From positions 1-35,635 of the forward strand of contig JAAXID010000072.1 in the NCBI GenBank assembly GCA_012270545.1: DNA of 35,635 nucleotides, written 5' to 3'. The notes under the pieces are model-generated. The model was not told where the DNA came from. It saw only the letters and a program-made list of their open reading frames with translations, and searched no databases. A program made the translations under genes and the position numbers. This document shows positions 15,633 through 22,919 of this stretch, piece by piece. The number at the start of each line of letters is the position of its first letter. Position 1 is the first letter of the stretch. Origin of the DNA: Anaerolineae bacterium (GTDB lineage: Bacteria > Chloroflexota > Anaerolineae > Aggregatilineales > Phototrophicaceae).

Positions 15633-16586
15633 ATGTACAACGGACTTGAAATCATCGACTTTCACGTGCACTTTCCGACGCAGGCGCACTGGATAATCGA
15701 AAGAGGTCCCAATTGGCGGCAGCAACACGTTGAACGCCTGGGCGAGCGGCGCGCGAAGATCGCTCGCGAACAGGCCATGAATTACAACCGGCAATGGCGG
15801 GCGACCTGGGGCTTCGATCCGCCGGAGCGCAATACCTTAACCGATGAAGAACAAGTCGATCGCTGGGCGGCCGAGGTCGAGAAATACGGTTTGCGAGCAG
15901 TTGGGTTTGTGACCGGCGGCGGCAACAAGAATCTGGCGAATATCGTCCGGCGGCACCCGGACAAGTTTATTGGCTTCGCGCATCATTACCTCTTCGGCGA
16001 AGGGGCAGATGACGAGCTGCGCCGCGCCGTCAAAGAAGACGGCCTAAAAGCGTACAAGCTGCTGGCGCCGTCGCTGGACCGACCGGTGGAAGATGAAGCC
16101 GCTTATCCGGTCTGGGAAGCCTGCGCCGAGCTCGATATCCCGGTCTTGATTCACTTCGGCATCCAGGGCAGCGGTGGCGGCGTCGCCTGGCACGAGAACA
16201 TCAACCCGCTGAAGCTGCACAATGTCGCCAAAGACTTCCCCGACGTTACCTTCGTCGTGCCGCATTTCGGCTGCGCCTGGATACGCGAAACGCTGCAGCT
16301 TTGCTGGGCTTGCGCGAACGTTTCTATTGACACCAGCGGATCGAATCAATGGGTGAAGTGGGTGGATGGCGACTGGGATACTAAGAAGCTCTTCCGCAAA
16401 TACATGGAGACGATCGGTCCCGAACGCATCATATTCGGCACGGATTCGAGTTACTTCCCACGCGGTTTCGCCGAGCCTTACTTGAAAGACCAGATTCGAG
16501 ACGTCCGCGAACTGAATTACCGCGAAGACGATATCCAGCTCATCTTCGCTGGGAATGCGGCCAGGCTGCTAAAGATCGACTTGTAA
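15633..16586 (+). CDS. Amidohydrolase family protein (amidohydrolase-2, TIM-barrel metal-dependent hydrolase)
   Basis: A 317-residue PF04909-type hydrolase or decarboxylase. The N-terminal metal motif is DFHVHFP (H11, H13). A central lysine lies in KAYKLLAP. VLIHFG and VVPHFGCAW supply the next histidines, and FGTDSSYFPRG gives the terminal Asp. Family members include 2-pyrone-4,6-dicarboxylate hydrolase, ACMS decarboxylase and sugar-lactone-type hydrolases, so the substrate is open. AGAGG upstream of the ATG supports the start. It is the first gene of a plus-strand series leading into a sugar-type ABC importer, suggesting a role in breakdown of the imported compound. Confidence 0.85.
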   Translation: MYNGLEIIDFHVHFPTQAHWIIERGPNWRQQHVERLGERRAKIAREQAMNYNRQWRATWGFDPPERNTLTDEEQVDRWAAEVEKYGLRAVGFVTGGGNKNLANIVRRHPDKFIGFAHHYLFGEGADDELRRAVKEDGLKAYKLLAPSLDRPVEDEAAYPVWEACAELDIPVLIHFGIQGSGGGVAWHENINPLKLHNVAKDFPDVTFVVPHFGCAWIRETLQLCWACANVSIDTSGSNQWVKWVDGDWDTKKLFRKYMETIGPERIIFGTDSSYFPRGFAEPYLKDQIRDVRELNYREDDIQLIFAGNAARLLKIDL

Positions 16587-16693
16587 ACCAAGCACATACG
16601 GCGCGGCGAAACCAAGTCGCAGCGTTTGCGGCATGGCACAAAATGCGTTAATCTGACACTGTCCGTAATTTGAAGATGCACAAGGAGTAGAAA

Positions 16694-17995
16694 ATGCTAC
16701 GGTCGCGATTTCTTGCAATTCTTGCAGTTGTGATTATCTTGTTCTCGCTGGGCGCGATAGTCGGCGCGCAAGATGATATGGTCGAAATCGAATACTGGCA
16801 GTACAACTTCGGCGCCCGCGTTGACGCCATGAATATGCTGATTGAGCAATTCGAAGCGGAAAACCCGGGCATCAAGGTCGTCCACAACAGCGATATCCCC
16901 TACGCGGATTTCCGAACCGAGCTGGCGGCCTCGGCGCCGGCCGGTGTCGGACCAGATGTGGTAACGCTGTTCTACGGCTGGATTCCGGCCTTTGTTGACG
17001 CCGGCTATCTGGTGCCACTGCCGGAAGATGCCTTCAGCGAAGAATTCATCCTGGAGACATTCTCGCCGATGGTCGCCAACTCGAAGTTCGAGGGCAGCTA
17101 TTGGGCAATTCCAACGGCAGTGCGCTCATTGGCGCTGTTCTGGAACAAGGATATCTTCGCCGACGCGGGTCTGGATCCTGAATCACCACCCGCGACGCTG
17201 GATGAACTTGTTGAAATGGCGATCGCCACGACGCAGTATGACGGCGACATGAGCGACATTCTCAGCATCACGCGAATGGGTCATGCCCCGGCGCTGGCAG
17301 CGCAAGATCATCACTGGTTCCGCGAAGTGCTGATCCGTCAGTTCGGTGGCGCGCCCTACAGCGATGACGGACGCACGGTGACTTACAACAGTGAAGAGGG
17401 CTGCGCCGCTTTCTCCTGGCTGGCCGCCTTTGAAACCGAACATGTGACAGGCAGCAACGACATTCTCGATAACGCCACCAACGCCTTCGTCAACGGCGAA
17501 TCCGCCATCCACGTCGATGGTTCCTTCCGTGTCGGCACGATCGCCAGGAACAATCCGGATTTGAATTACGGCGTGACTGAGCTGCCGGTGGGTCCCAATG
17601 GCGAGCGTCACACCTTCGGCTCTTACTGGACGCATGGCATCACCCGCCGCGCCAACGATGATCCGGCGCGTCTGGAAGCGGCCGTCAAGTTCCTGCAGTT
17701 CATCACCACGCCGGAAGCGGGCACGCTCTGGGTCAACAACGTTGGTGAATTGCCGGCTCAAGCCACAGCGGCAGCTGACGAGGGCATTCTGGCCGATCCG
17801 ATTCTTGGCGCCTTCTCGGCCGGTCTGGCTTATTCGCACGCGACCTTCTTCGTTGATGAAACCGCGCAGCGTCAGGTCTTGATCGACGCCTTCGACAACA
17901 TCCGGCTGGGCGGCATGGATCCCTGCGACGCGCTGGATGAAGCGGCCGCGCTTGAGCAAGAGTTGATCGACAACTTCTGGGCTGATCGCGAGTAA
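16694..17995 (+). CDS. Extracellular solute-binding protein, family 1 (sugar ABC importer)
   Basis: A 433-residue exported binding protein of the MalE/UgpB type. Residues 1-25 form a signal peptide with a hydrophobic core and an AIVGA cleavage site before QDD; no lipobox cysteine is present. The mature part begins IEYWQYNFGARVDAMN and has the typical FEAENPGIKV segment, GPDVVTLFYG and FVNGESAIHVDG. The start is supported by AAGGAG. Two matching MalF/MalG-type permeases follow at 18549 and 19519, separated by a terminator-like hairpin and a small membrane protein. The family binds mono- or oligosaccharides, glycerol phosphate or sugar alcohols; which one cannot be read from the sequence. Confidence 0.92.
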   Translation: MLRSRFLAILAVVIILFSLGAIVGAQDDMVEIEYWQYNFGARVDAMNMLIEQFEAENPGIKVVHNSDIPYADFRTELAASAPAGVGPDVVTLFYGWIPAFVDAGYLVPLPEDAFSEEFILETFSPMVANSKFEGSYWAIPTAVRSLALFWNKDIFADAGLDPESPPATLDELVEMAIATTQYDGDMSDILSITRMGHAPALAAQDHHWFREVLIRQFGGAPYSDDGRTVTYNSEEGCAAFSWLAAFETEHVTGSNDILDNATNAFVNGESAIHVDGSFRVGTIARNNPDLNYGVTELPVGPNGERHTFGSYWTHGITRRANDDPARLEAAVKFLQFITTPEAGTLWVNNVGELPAQATAAADEGILADPILGAFSAGLAYSHATFFVDETAQRQVLIDAFDNIRLGGMDPCDALDEAAALEQELIDNFWADRE

Positions 17996-18018
17996 TTTGC
18001 CGAAAATCAGACATTGTG

Positions 18019-18056
18019 AACCGCGTCAGAAGAGATTCTCTGGCGCGGTTTAAGTT
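18019..18056 (+). terminator. Strong hairpin/partial terminator after the solute-binding protein
   Basis: AACCGCGTCAGA (18019-18030) and TCTGGCGCGGTT (18039-18050) form a 12-bp stem (one G-U) with an 8-nt loop, followed by TAAGTTA. The T-run is short. In ABC operons such hairpins often allow more binding protein than permease to be made; this is the likely role here. Confidence 0.6.
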
Positions 18057-18083
18057 ACGATTGAATCCAGCGAGTGTGGCTCA

Positions 18084-18536
18084 ATGTCAAGAAAATCGGG
18101 AATGAACGAGTTTGAGTTTACGCGAGAGCCTTCGTTCTTATCAGATATTGACGGCCGAAAAGAATACCAAGACATGGATTCTAAAAAGAAAAGGAAGACA
18201 GGCCCGATGAAGCACAAAAACGAGGATATTTACCAAGCGGGCTTCGAGCAAGGCTATCGCGCGGCCGGGGCAAAGATGGTGCGGGTTGAGCTGCGAAATG
18301 AGACCGCTTTCATCATTGGCATCATCGCCGGACTGTTCGGCATCTGGGGCCTCTCGCATGTGCTCAACGACAAAGTCGGCACGGGCTGTTTGTGGATGTT
18401 CATCGTCGGACCGGCGCTGGCAGCTCTTTTGGGCGGTCTAACGCTAGCAACTGGCGGACTTGGCGCTATCGCAGCCTTGCCACTTTGGCTCTACATTGTC
18501 TATGTGCAGGCAAAGAACGGAGCGAGCAAGATCTAG
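18084..18536 (+). CDS. Small membrane protein of unknown function between ABC importer genes
   Basis: A reading frame of up to 150 residues with a polar, lysine-rich N-terminal part and two hydrophobic segments (about 74-92 and 103-137), the second Gly/Ala/Leu-rich with a possible hairpin turn. A motif-like stretch EDIYQAGFEQGYRAAGAKM precedes the first segment. No recognised domain. The start is uncertain: ATGs at 18084, 18174 and 18207 are all possible, and the first 30-40 residues look less conserved in style. It lies after the terminator-like hairpin and 12 bp before the first permease gene, so it is probably co-transcribed with the permeases. It is not a standard importer subunit. Confidence 0.6.
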   Translation: MSRKSGMNEFEFTREPSFLSDIDGRKEYQDMDSKKKRKTGPMKHKNEDIYQAGFEQGYRAAGAKMVRVELRNETAFIIGIIAGLFGIWGLSHVLNDKVGTGCLWMFIVGPALAALLGGLTLATGGLGAIAALPLWLYIVYVQAKNGASKI

Positions 18537-18548
18537 AACGTTCCGAGA

Positions 18549-19511
18549 GTGATAGGAAAAATGGCCGTGCACCTGGCAAAGAGAAGGCGGTCGCTGCGTC
18601 CCACTGGCTTCGGCATGACACTCGCGCGCAAGAAAGTCATCTGGGCTTATATCTTCCTGGCGATACCTATCGTCTTCTTCGCCTATATCCGCGTGTATCC
18701 GGCGCTCTTCGCCTTTCAGATGAGCCTGCACGATTACAATCCCTTGGCCGCCGAGCAGCCTTTTGTCGGCTTCGAGAATTACGAAAAACTATTTGAAGAA
18801 CTGGGCAAGAGGAAGTCCACGACCAAATCCGCCTTCCAGAATACGATCAATTACGTCCTGCTCGGCGTGCCGATTCAGCTCTGTCTGGCGCTGGCGATCG
18901 CGCTGATGCTCAATGAAATCCGCTTCATGAGCACGTTTTATCGAATCATGTTTTTTCTGCCATTCGTGACCTCAACCATCGCCATCGCCTGGGTCTTCCG
19001 CATGCTGTATCAGCCGCGCTTCGGGCTATTTAATGTCGTCTTGCAACTTGTCTCGCTGCCACAGCAGCCATTTCTGAGGAGCACTCAGCAGGCGCTGCCG
19101 TCAGTCCTGGCGCTGGTCATTTGGCAAGGCATGGGCTTCGCTATCATCATCTTCTTGGCTGGCCTCAAACAGATTCCGCGCTCATATTACGAAGCGGCCG
19201 AGGTCGATGGCGCAAGCCGCTGGCACAGTTTTCGCTATATCACGTTTCCGCTGTTGAATCCGAGCATCGTTTACCTGCTGGTTTTGCAGACGATCTCCTT
19301 CCTGCGAATGTTCGCGCCGGTGATAGCGATGACTGAGCAGGGCCGAGGCGGACCTTTGAACTCGACGGTAACGGTTGTGCTGCAAACCTATCGCGAAGCT
19401 TTTCAAAGTTTCAATATGGGCTACGCATCATCGCTGACCGTTGTGCTTTTCGCCCTGATACTTGGCGTAACGATCATCCAGCTGTCCGTTACATCGCGGC
19501 GAATCAACTGA
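18549..19511 (+). CDS. Sugar ABC transporter permease (MalF/UgpA-like)
   Basis: A 320-residue inner-membrane subunit with about six membrane segments. The cytoplasmic EAA loop that docks the ATPase reads YEAAEVDGASRWHSFRYIT, with the conserved EAA---G core, in the last third. The N-terminal segment VIWAYIFLAIPIVFFAYIR and LNEIRFMSTFYRIMFFLPF are typical of MalF-type permeases. The start is ambiguous: GTG at 18549 or ATG at 18561, with a purine-rich AGGAAAA just before the second. It is 7 bp from its partner permease. Confidence 0.92.
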   Translation: MIGKMAVHLAKRRRSLRPTGFGMTLARKKVIWAYIFLAIPIVFFAYIRVYPALFAFQMSLHDYNPLAAEQPFVGFENYEKLFEELGKRKSTTKSAFQNTINYVLLGVPIQLCLALAIALMLNEIRFMSTFYRIMFFLPFVTSTIAIAWVFRMLYQPRFGLFNVVLQLVSLPQQPFLRSTQQALPSVLALVIWQGMGFAIIIFLAGLKQIPRSYYEAAEVDGASRWHSFRYITFPLLNPSIVYLLVLQTISFLRMFAPVIAMTEQGRGGPLNSTVTVVLQTYREAFQSFNMGYASSLTVVLFALILGVTIIQLSVTSRRIN

Positions 19512-19518
19512 GGCGAGC

Positions 19519-20415
19519 ATGGCGGAATCAATCACACCATCAAACATCTTCAAAGACCAGGGACGCGTCAGCGCGGTCGGCCGAGCGAGCGACGACTGGA
19601 AGTACAAGTTTTTCTCTTATCTGCTGCTGACGATGATCGCCTTCACGATGATCGTGCCTTTCCTCTGGATGATCTCCACTTCATTCAAGCCGGAATCGGA
19701 AATACTTCGCCGCAACGTCTTCCCGGTGAAGCCGACATTGGATAACTATTCTGACGTCATCAACAAGACCGACCTCCCCCTCTGGTACAAGAACTCTTTC
19801 ATCGTCGCCGTGATCAGCACGGTGAGCGTGGCCTTCTTCGACTCGCTGGCGGGTTTCGTCTTCGCCAAATACAACTTTCCCGGCAAGCGCCCAATATTCA
19901 TCATCTTTTTAACTTCTTTGATGGTGCCGACCGAGATGCTGCTCATCCCCTGGTTCATTATGTCGTCCAATCCGCCGATCGGCGGCACTTGGGTCGATAC
20001 CTATTGGGGCATTGCCTTTCCCGGCGTGATCACCGCCTCCGGCATTTTCCTGATGCGGCAATTCATGCAGGGCGTGCCCGACGAACTGCTTGATGCCGGG
20101 CGCATCGATGGCGTCAGCGAATTCGGCTTGTATTGGCGCGTCGCCGTACCCTTGAGCCTGCCCGCGATCGGCGCGCTCTGCATCTTCAACTTTCTTGGCA
20201 ACTGGAACGCCTTCATTTGGCCCCTGATCGCTACCACGCGGAGTGAGATGTTCACGCTGCCCGTCGGCATACAGCAGTTCTCGTCGGAGGCCGACACGCC
20301 CTGGAATCTCATCATGACCGGCGCCTCGCTCTCGGTCGTGCCCCTATTGATTGTGGTCATCATTTTCCAACGATACATTATCGAAGGGATTGCCTTGACT
20401 GGTCTGAAAGGCTAG
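19519..20415 (+). CDS. Sugar ABC transporter permease (MalG/UgpE-like)
   Basis: A 298-residue partner permease with about six membrane segments. MIVPFLWMISTSFKPESEI near the N terminus is a hallmark of the MalG type. The EAA-like loop reads LDAGRIDGVSEFGLYWRVA, split as LDAGRIDGVSEF and GLYWRVA, where the first residues are LDAG rather than EAA. It follows the first permease by 7 bp and is followed by the lyase gene after 3 bp, a tight operon. No ATPase gene accompanies the pair, so an ATPase encoded elsewhere must be shared. Confidence 0.93.
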   Translation: MAESITPSNIFKDQGRVSAVGRASDDWKYKFFSYLLLTMIAFTMIVPFLWMISTSFKPESEILRRNVFPVKPTLDNYSDVINKTDLPLWYKNSFIVAVISTVSVAFFDSLAGFVFAKYNFPGKRPIFIIFLTSLMVPTEMLLIPWFIMSSNPPIGGTWVDTYWGIAFPGVITASGIFLMRQFMQGVPDELLDAGRIDGVSEFGLYWRVAVPLSLPAIGALCIFNFLGNWNAFIWPLIATTRSEMFTLPVGIQQFSSEADTPWNLIMTGASLSVVPLLIVVIIFQRYIIEGIALTGLKG

Positions 20416-20418
20416 ACC

Positions 20419-21909
20419 ATGTCGCGCGACGACTCCGCTTTCCCTCACCCAGTCTATGACAAGTATGTCTTGCAGCCCTTCTACGAAGATGCCAAGACCT
20501 ATTACTACGTGCCGATGTTGGCGGCCAATCGCGCGCATGTCGTCATGCTGCAGCGCTGCGGCATCATCTCCAAACCCAACGCCAAGGCGCTGCTTGATGC
20601 CTTGCAGCAAGTCGAGTCGCTCGGCGTCGATGCGCTGACACGTGACGGCGGTGTGGAAGACCTGTTTTTCGCCATGGAGAACAAGCTAATCGAATCGGCC
20701 GGCGCGGCCTATGGTGGCAATCTGCAGTTGGCGCGCAGCCGCAATGACCTCGGATATGCGCTGACGCGACTCGCCCTGCGTGCACTCTTGCTGGAAGCGA
20801 TGGCTGACCTGCTGCGTCTGCGCCAAAGCCTGCTGGAATTCGCGCGTAAGCACCTGCAGACGCTGATGCCCGGGTATACGCATACTCAGCCGGCGCAACC
20901 CACGACGATGGCGCATTATATCGCCGGCGTGCTGGCCGGTTTGCAGCGCGATTCCTCGCGTCTCTGTTTCGCCCATAAGACCAATAATCAGAGTCCGCTT
21001 GGGGCAGCAGCCTTGACCGGCAGCGCTTTTCCCATCGATAGACACCTGAGCGCGCGACTGCTCGGCTTCGACGAGATTCAACTCAGCACCTATGACAGCA
21101 TTGGCGCCTCTGACAATCTCACCGATGTGGCGGGCGCGCTTTCGACACTTGGTGTTAATCTGTCCCGATTTACGCGTGACATGCTCTTCTGGGCGACACA
21201 GGAAAGCGGCGCGGTCCGCATCCATGACAGTTTCATCCAGATCAGCTCGATCATGCCGCAGAAGCGCAATCCTGTCGTCCTGGAGCATCTGCGCGCACGC
21301 ATCAGCCGCATGCTGGCACAAGCACAGGGAATCGTCATGCAATGCCACAACATTCCCTTCAGCGACACGCAAGACATCGAAGACGAAATCGTTCCGCTGC
21401 TATTCGGTTCGCTGGAAACGGCAAGGGAGATTCTACAATTGTATGTCGCGGTGGTAGACGGGCTTGAAGCAAACGTCGAACACTTGCAGGAGCGCGCGAT
21501 ATCCGGTTTCACGACCGTGACCGAATTGGCGGATGTACTCGTGCGTGAATGCGGTCTACCCTTCCGTCAGGCGCATAGTGTCGTTTCGGCTTTGGTGAAT
21601 CATGCCCAACACGAGAAGCTGAAACCCGATGAACTTACCCTGGAAATGCTAAACCGGATCGCTACTGAGCGAATCGGAATAAGGCTGACATTAGGTGACG
21701 AGGCCTTCAAGCGCGCGCTGGATCCGCGGGCATTCGTGAATGAACGCGTTTTACCCGGCGGCGCCGCGCCGAGCGCAACAGCTGAAGTCTTGAAGGCGCA
21801 GGAAGAAAGTATTGACGATGATCGTCACTGGCTCGAGATCGTACGCGCATCGCTTTCAGCGGCAGACCAGGAATTGCAGGACGCGGTCCGTCGCCTGCAA
21901 GCGTCGTAG
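20419..21909 (+). CDS. Argininosuccinate lyase-like enzyme of the aspartase/fumarase superfamily (ArgH-like)
   Basis: A 496-residue lyase. Superfamily residues are clear: ARSRND (105-110), MPGYTHTQPAQPTTMAHY (150-167; H155), the catalytic-loop Ser in SSIMPQKRNP (276-285; K282). The closest well-known family is ArgH, which splits argininosuccinate to arginine and fumarate. Several ArgH signatures are altered: the N-terminal LWGGRF is absent, SRNDQV reads SRNDLG, THLQRAQP reads THTQPAQP and KKNPD reads KRNPV. It begins 3 bp after a sugar-type permease, so it is in the importer operon and not with other arg genes. Together these suggest a catabolic lyase for an imported N-succinyl or aminocarboxylate compound (as in EDDS lyase), but housekeeping ArgH activity cannot be excluded. 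Confidence 0.8.
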   Translation: MSRDDSAFPHPVYDKYVLQPFYEDAKTYYYVPMLAANRAHVVMLQRCGIISKPNAKALLDALQQVESLGVDALTRDGGVEDLFFAMENKLIESAGAAYGGNLQLARSRNDLGYALTRLALRALLLEAMADLLRLRQSLLEFARKHLQTLMPGYTHTQPAQPTTMAHYIAGVLAGLQRDSSRLCFAHKTNNQSPLGAAALTGSAFPIDRHLSARLLGFDEIQLSTYDSIGASDNLTDVAGALSTLGVNLSRFTRDMLFWATQESGAVRIHDSFIQISSIMPQKRNPVVLEHLRARISRMLAQAQGIVMQCHNIPFSDTQDIEDEIVPLLFGSLETAREILQLYVAVVDGLEANVEHLQERAISGFTTVTELADVLVRECGLPFRQAHSVVSALVNHAQHEKLKPDELTLEMLNRIATERIGIRLTLGDEAFKRALDPRAFVNERVLPGGAAPSATAEVLKAQEESIDDDRHWLEIVRASLSAADQELQDAVRRLQAS

Positions 21910-21945
21910 AAACTGGTTTCAAGAGGAGACGGTCCTACTAAGCGC

Positions 21946-22596
21946 TCAGTCAGATGCTTCCTCTTCAGCTGCCGGGTCGGGATCATCAATATCGGATCGA
22001 CCTTCAAGCGTCATCAAATAGGCCACGATATCAAAGATTTGAAGATCGCTGTATATGTCCGCCCAGTTCTGAGGCATGAGATCGGGGTCAAAACCCTCAA
22101 CCGTATAGGCCTCGGAATCGACAATCGACTGGTAGATGTACTCGGCGGCAGTCATACCTTCGATGCGTGCCGCGGCGCGATCCTTGATGTTCAGCAGTCC
22201 CGGACCGATATTCGTCTTCTCGCTCGTCGGCAGATGGCAGTTTGAGCAGGCGTAGTTCGCGGCTTCCTGGAATGTTTCGAAGAGTTCGGCGCCGTTCTCG
22301 GCGTCGCGCACCGCCACCAGGCGATCAATCGGCGACAAGATCGGCGCGCTTGTCGGTTCAGGTGTGGCTGTGGGCGCGAGTGTCGGGGTCGCGGTAGGCG
22401 CCGGCGCGGGTGTATCCGTCGGCGGCAGTGGTGTATTCGTCGGCGGCATCGTCGCCGTGGCTTCGTCGACGGTCTCTTCGACCACCTCGAATGTCGCTGT
22501 CGCCACCCGCATAATCGGCGCCGCCATTGTACCGCAACCCGCCAAGAGGGAGGCCGCGGCGAGCAAAACTGCATAACTCAAGGTCCGACGATTCAT
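21946..22596 (-). CDS. Cytochrome c-type lipoprotein with Thr/Pro-rich linker
   Basis: A 216-residue exported haem protein. The signal peptide ends in the lipobox LAGC (C21), so it should be lipid-anchored at the outer face of the membrane. Residues about 49-85 are a Thr/Pro/Ala linker (repeats of the PTxTP kind). The haem c motif is CSNCH (117-121), and MPQNW supplies a likely axial Met174, giving a single-haem class I cytochrome c domain. A Glu/Asp-rich tail follows. The start at 22596 has GGAG 8 nt upstream; the frame stays open to 22659, but the signal peptide argues for this ATG. It probably carries electrons to or from a membrane complex; none is encoded nearby. The gene converges with the lyase and diverges from the peptide importer. 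Confidence 0.87.
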   Translation of the reverse strand: MNRRTLSYAVLLAAASLLAGCGTMAAPIMRVATATFEVVEETVDEATATMPPTNTPLPPTDTPAPAPTATPTLAPTATPEPTSAPILSPIDRLVAVRDAENGAELFETFQEAANYACSNCHLPTSEKTNIGPGLLNIKDRAAARIEGMTAAEYIYQSIVDSEAYTVEGFDPDLMPQNWADIYSDLQIFDIVAYLMTLEGRSDIDDPDPAAEEEASD

Positions 22597-22636
22597 CGTC
22601 CGCTCCAACCGCCAATTGATCATGCTGACCGTCCTG

Positions 22637-22700
22637 TCCCGATTCGGGAAAATTATCACAAATAATTAGTCGGGCGCATTATCGCAAATTGGATTCCAAT
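22637..22700. promoter_or_regulatory. Two palindromes in the divergent cytochrome/importer region
   Basis: TCCCGATTCGGGA (22637-22649) is a perfect inverted repeat around one base. ATTGGATTCCAAT (22688-22700) pairs 5 bp around ATT. A GATAAT -10-like element for the minus-strand cytochrome gene lies at 22652-22657, immediately upstream of the first palindrome, so a regulator bound there could block initiation. No convincing -35 was found. Confidence 0.35.
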
Positions 22701-22802
22701 ATTGTAGGGGAAGCACAGGCCAGACTTGCGGCAAAAGCAGCATGTACTGACATCATTAGCAAAACCTGGGCTGCAACTGAGGCCAGGGAACTTATGGTAT
22801 TC

Positions 22803-22826
22803 CGAGCGCTTTCACAGGTGCGCTCG
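22803..22826. promoter_or_regulatory. Inverted repeat upstream of the peptide-type binding protein gene
   Basis: CGAGCGC (22803-22809) and GCGCTCG (22820-22826) are perfect complements separated by 10 nt. It could be an operator or a leader hairpin about 95 bp before the start at 22920. The remaining about 90 bp contain AT-rich TAATAT but no clear promoter pair. Confidence 0.35.
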
Positions 22827-22919
22827 TTAGGTGTCGCGGACGTAATATGTTAGACTGAAATGGACGAAAGCCCAAATGCAAAGAAACCAAATGTCACAAG
22901 CGAGAGGATGGTGCGTCAA

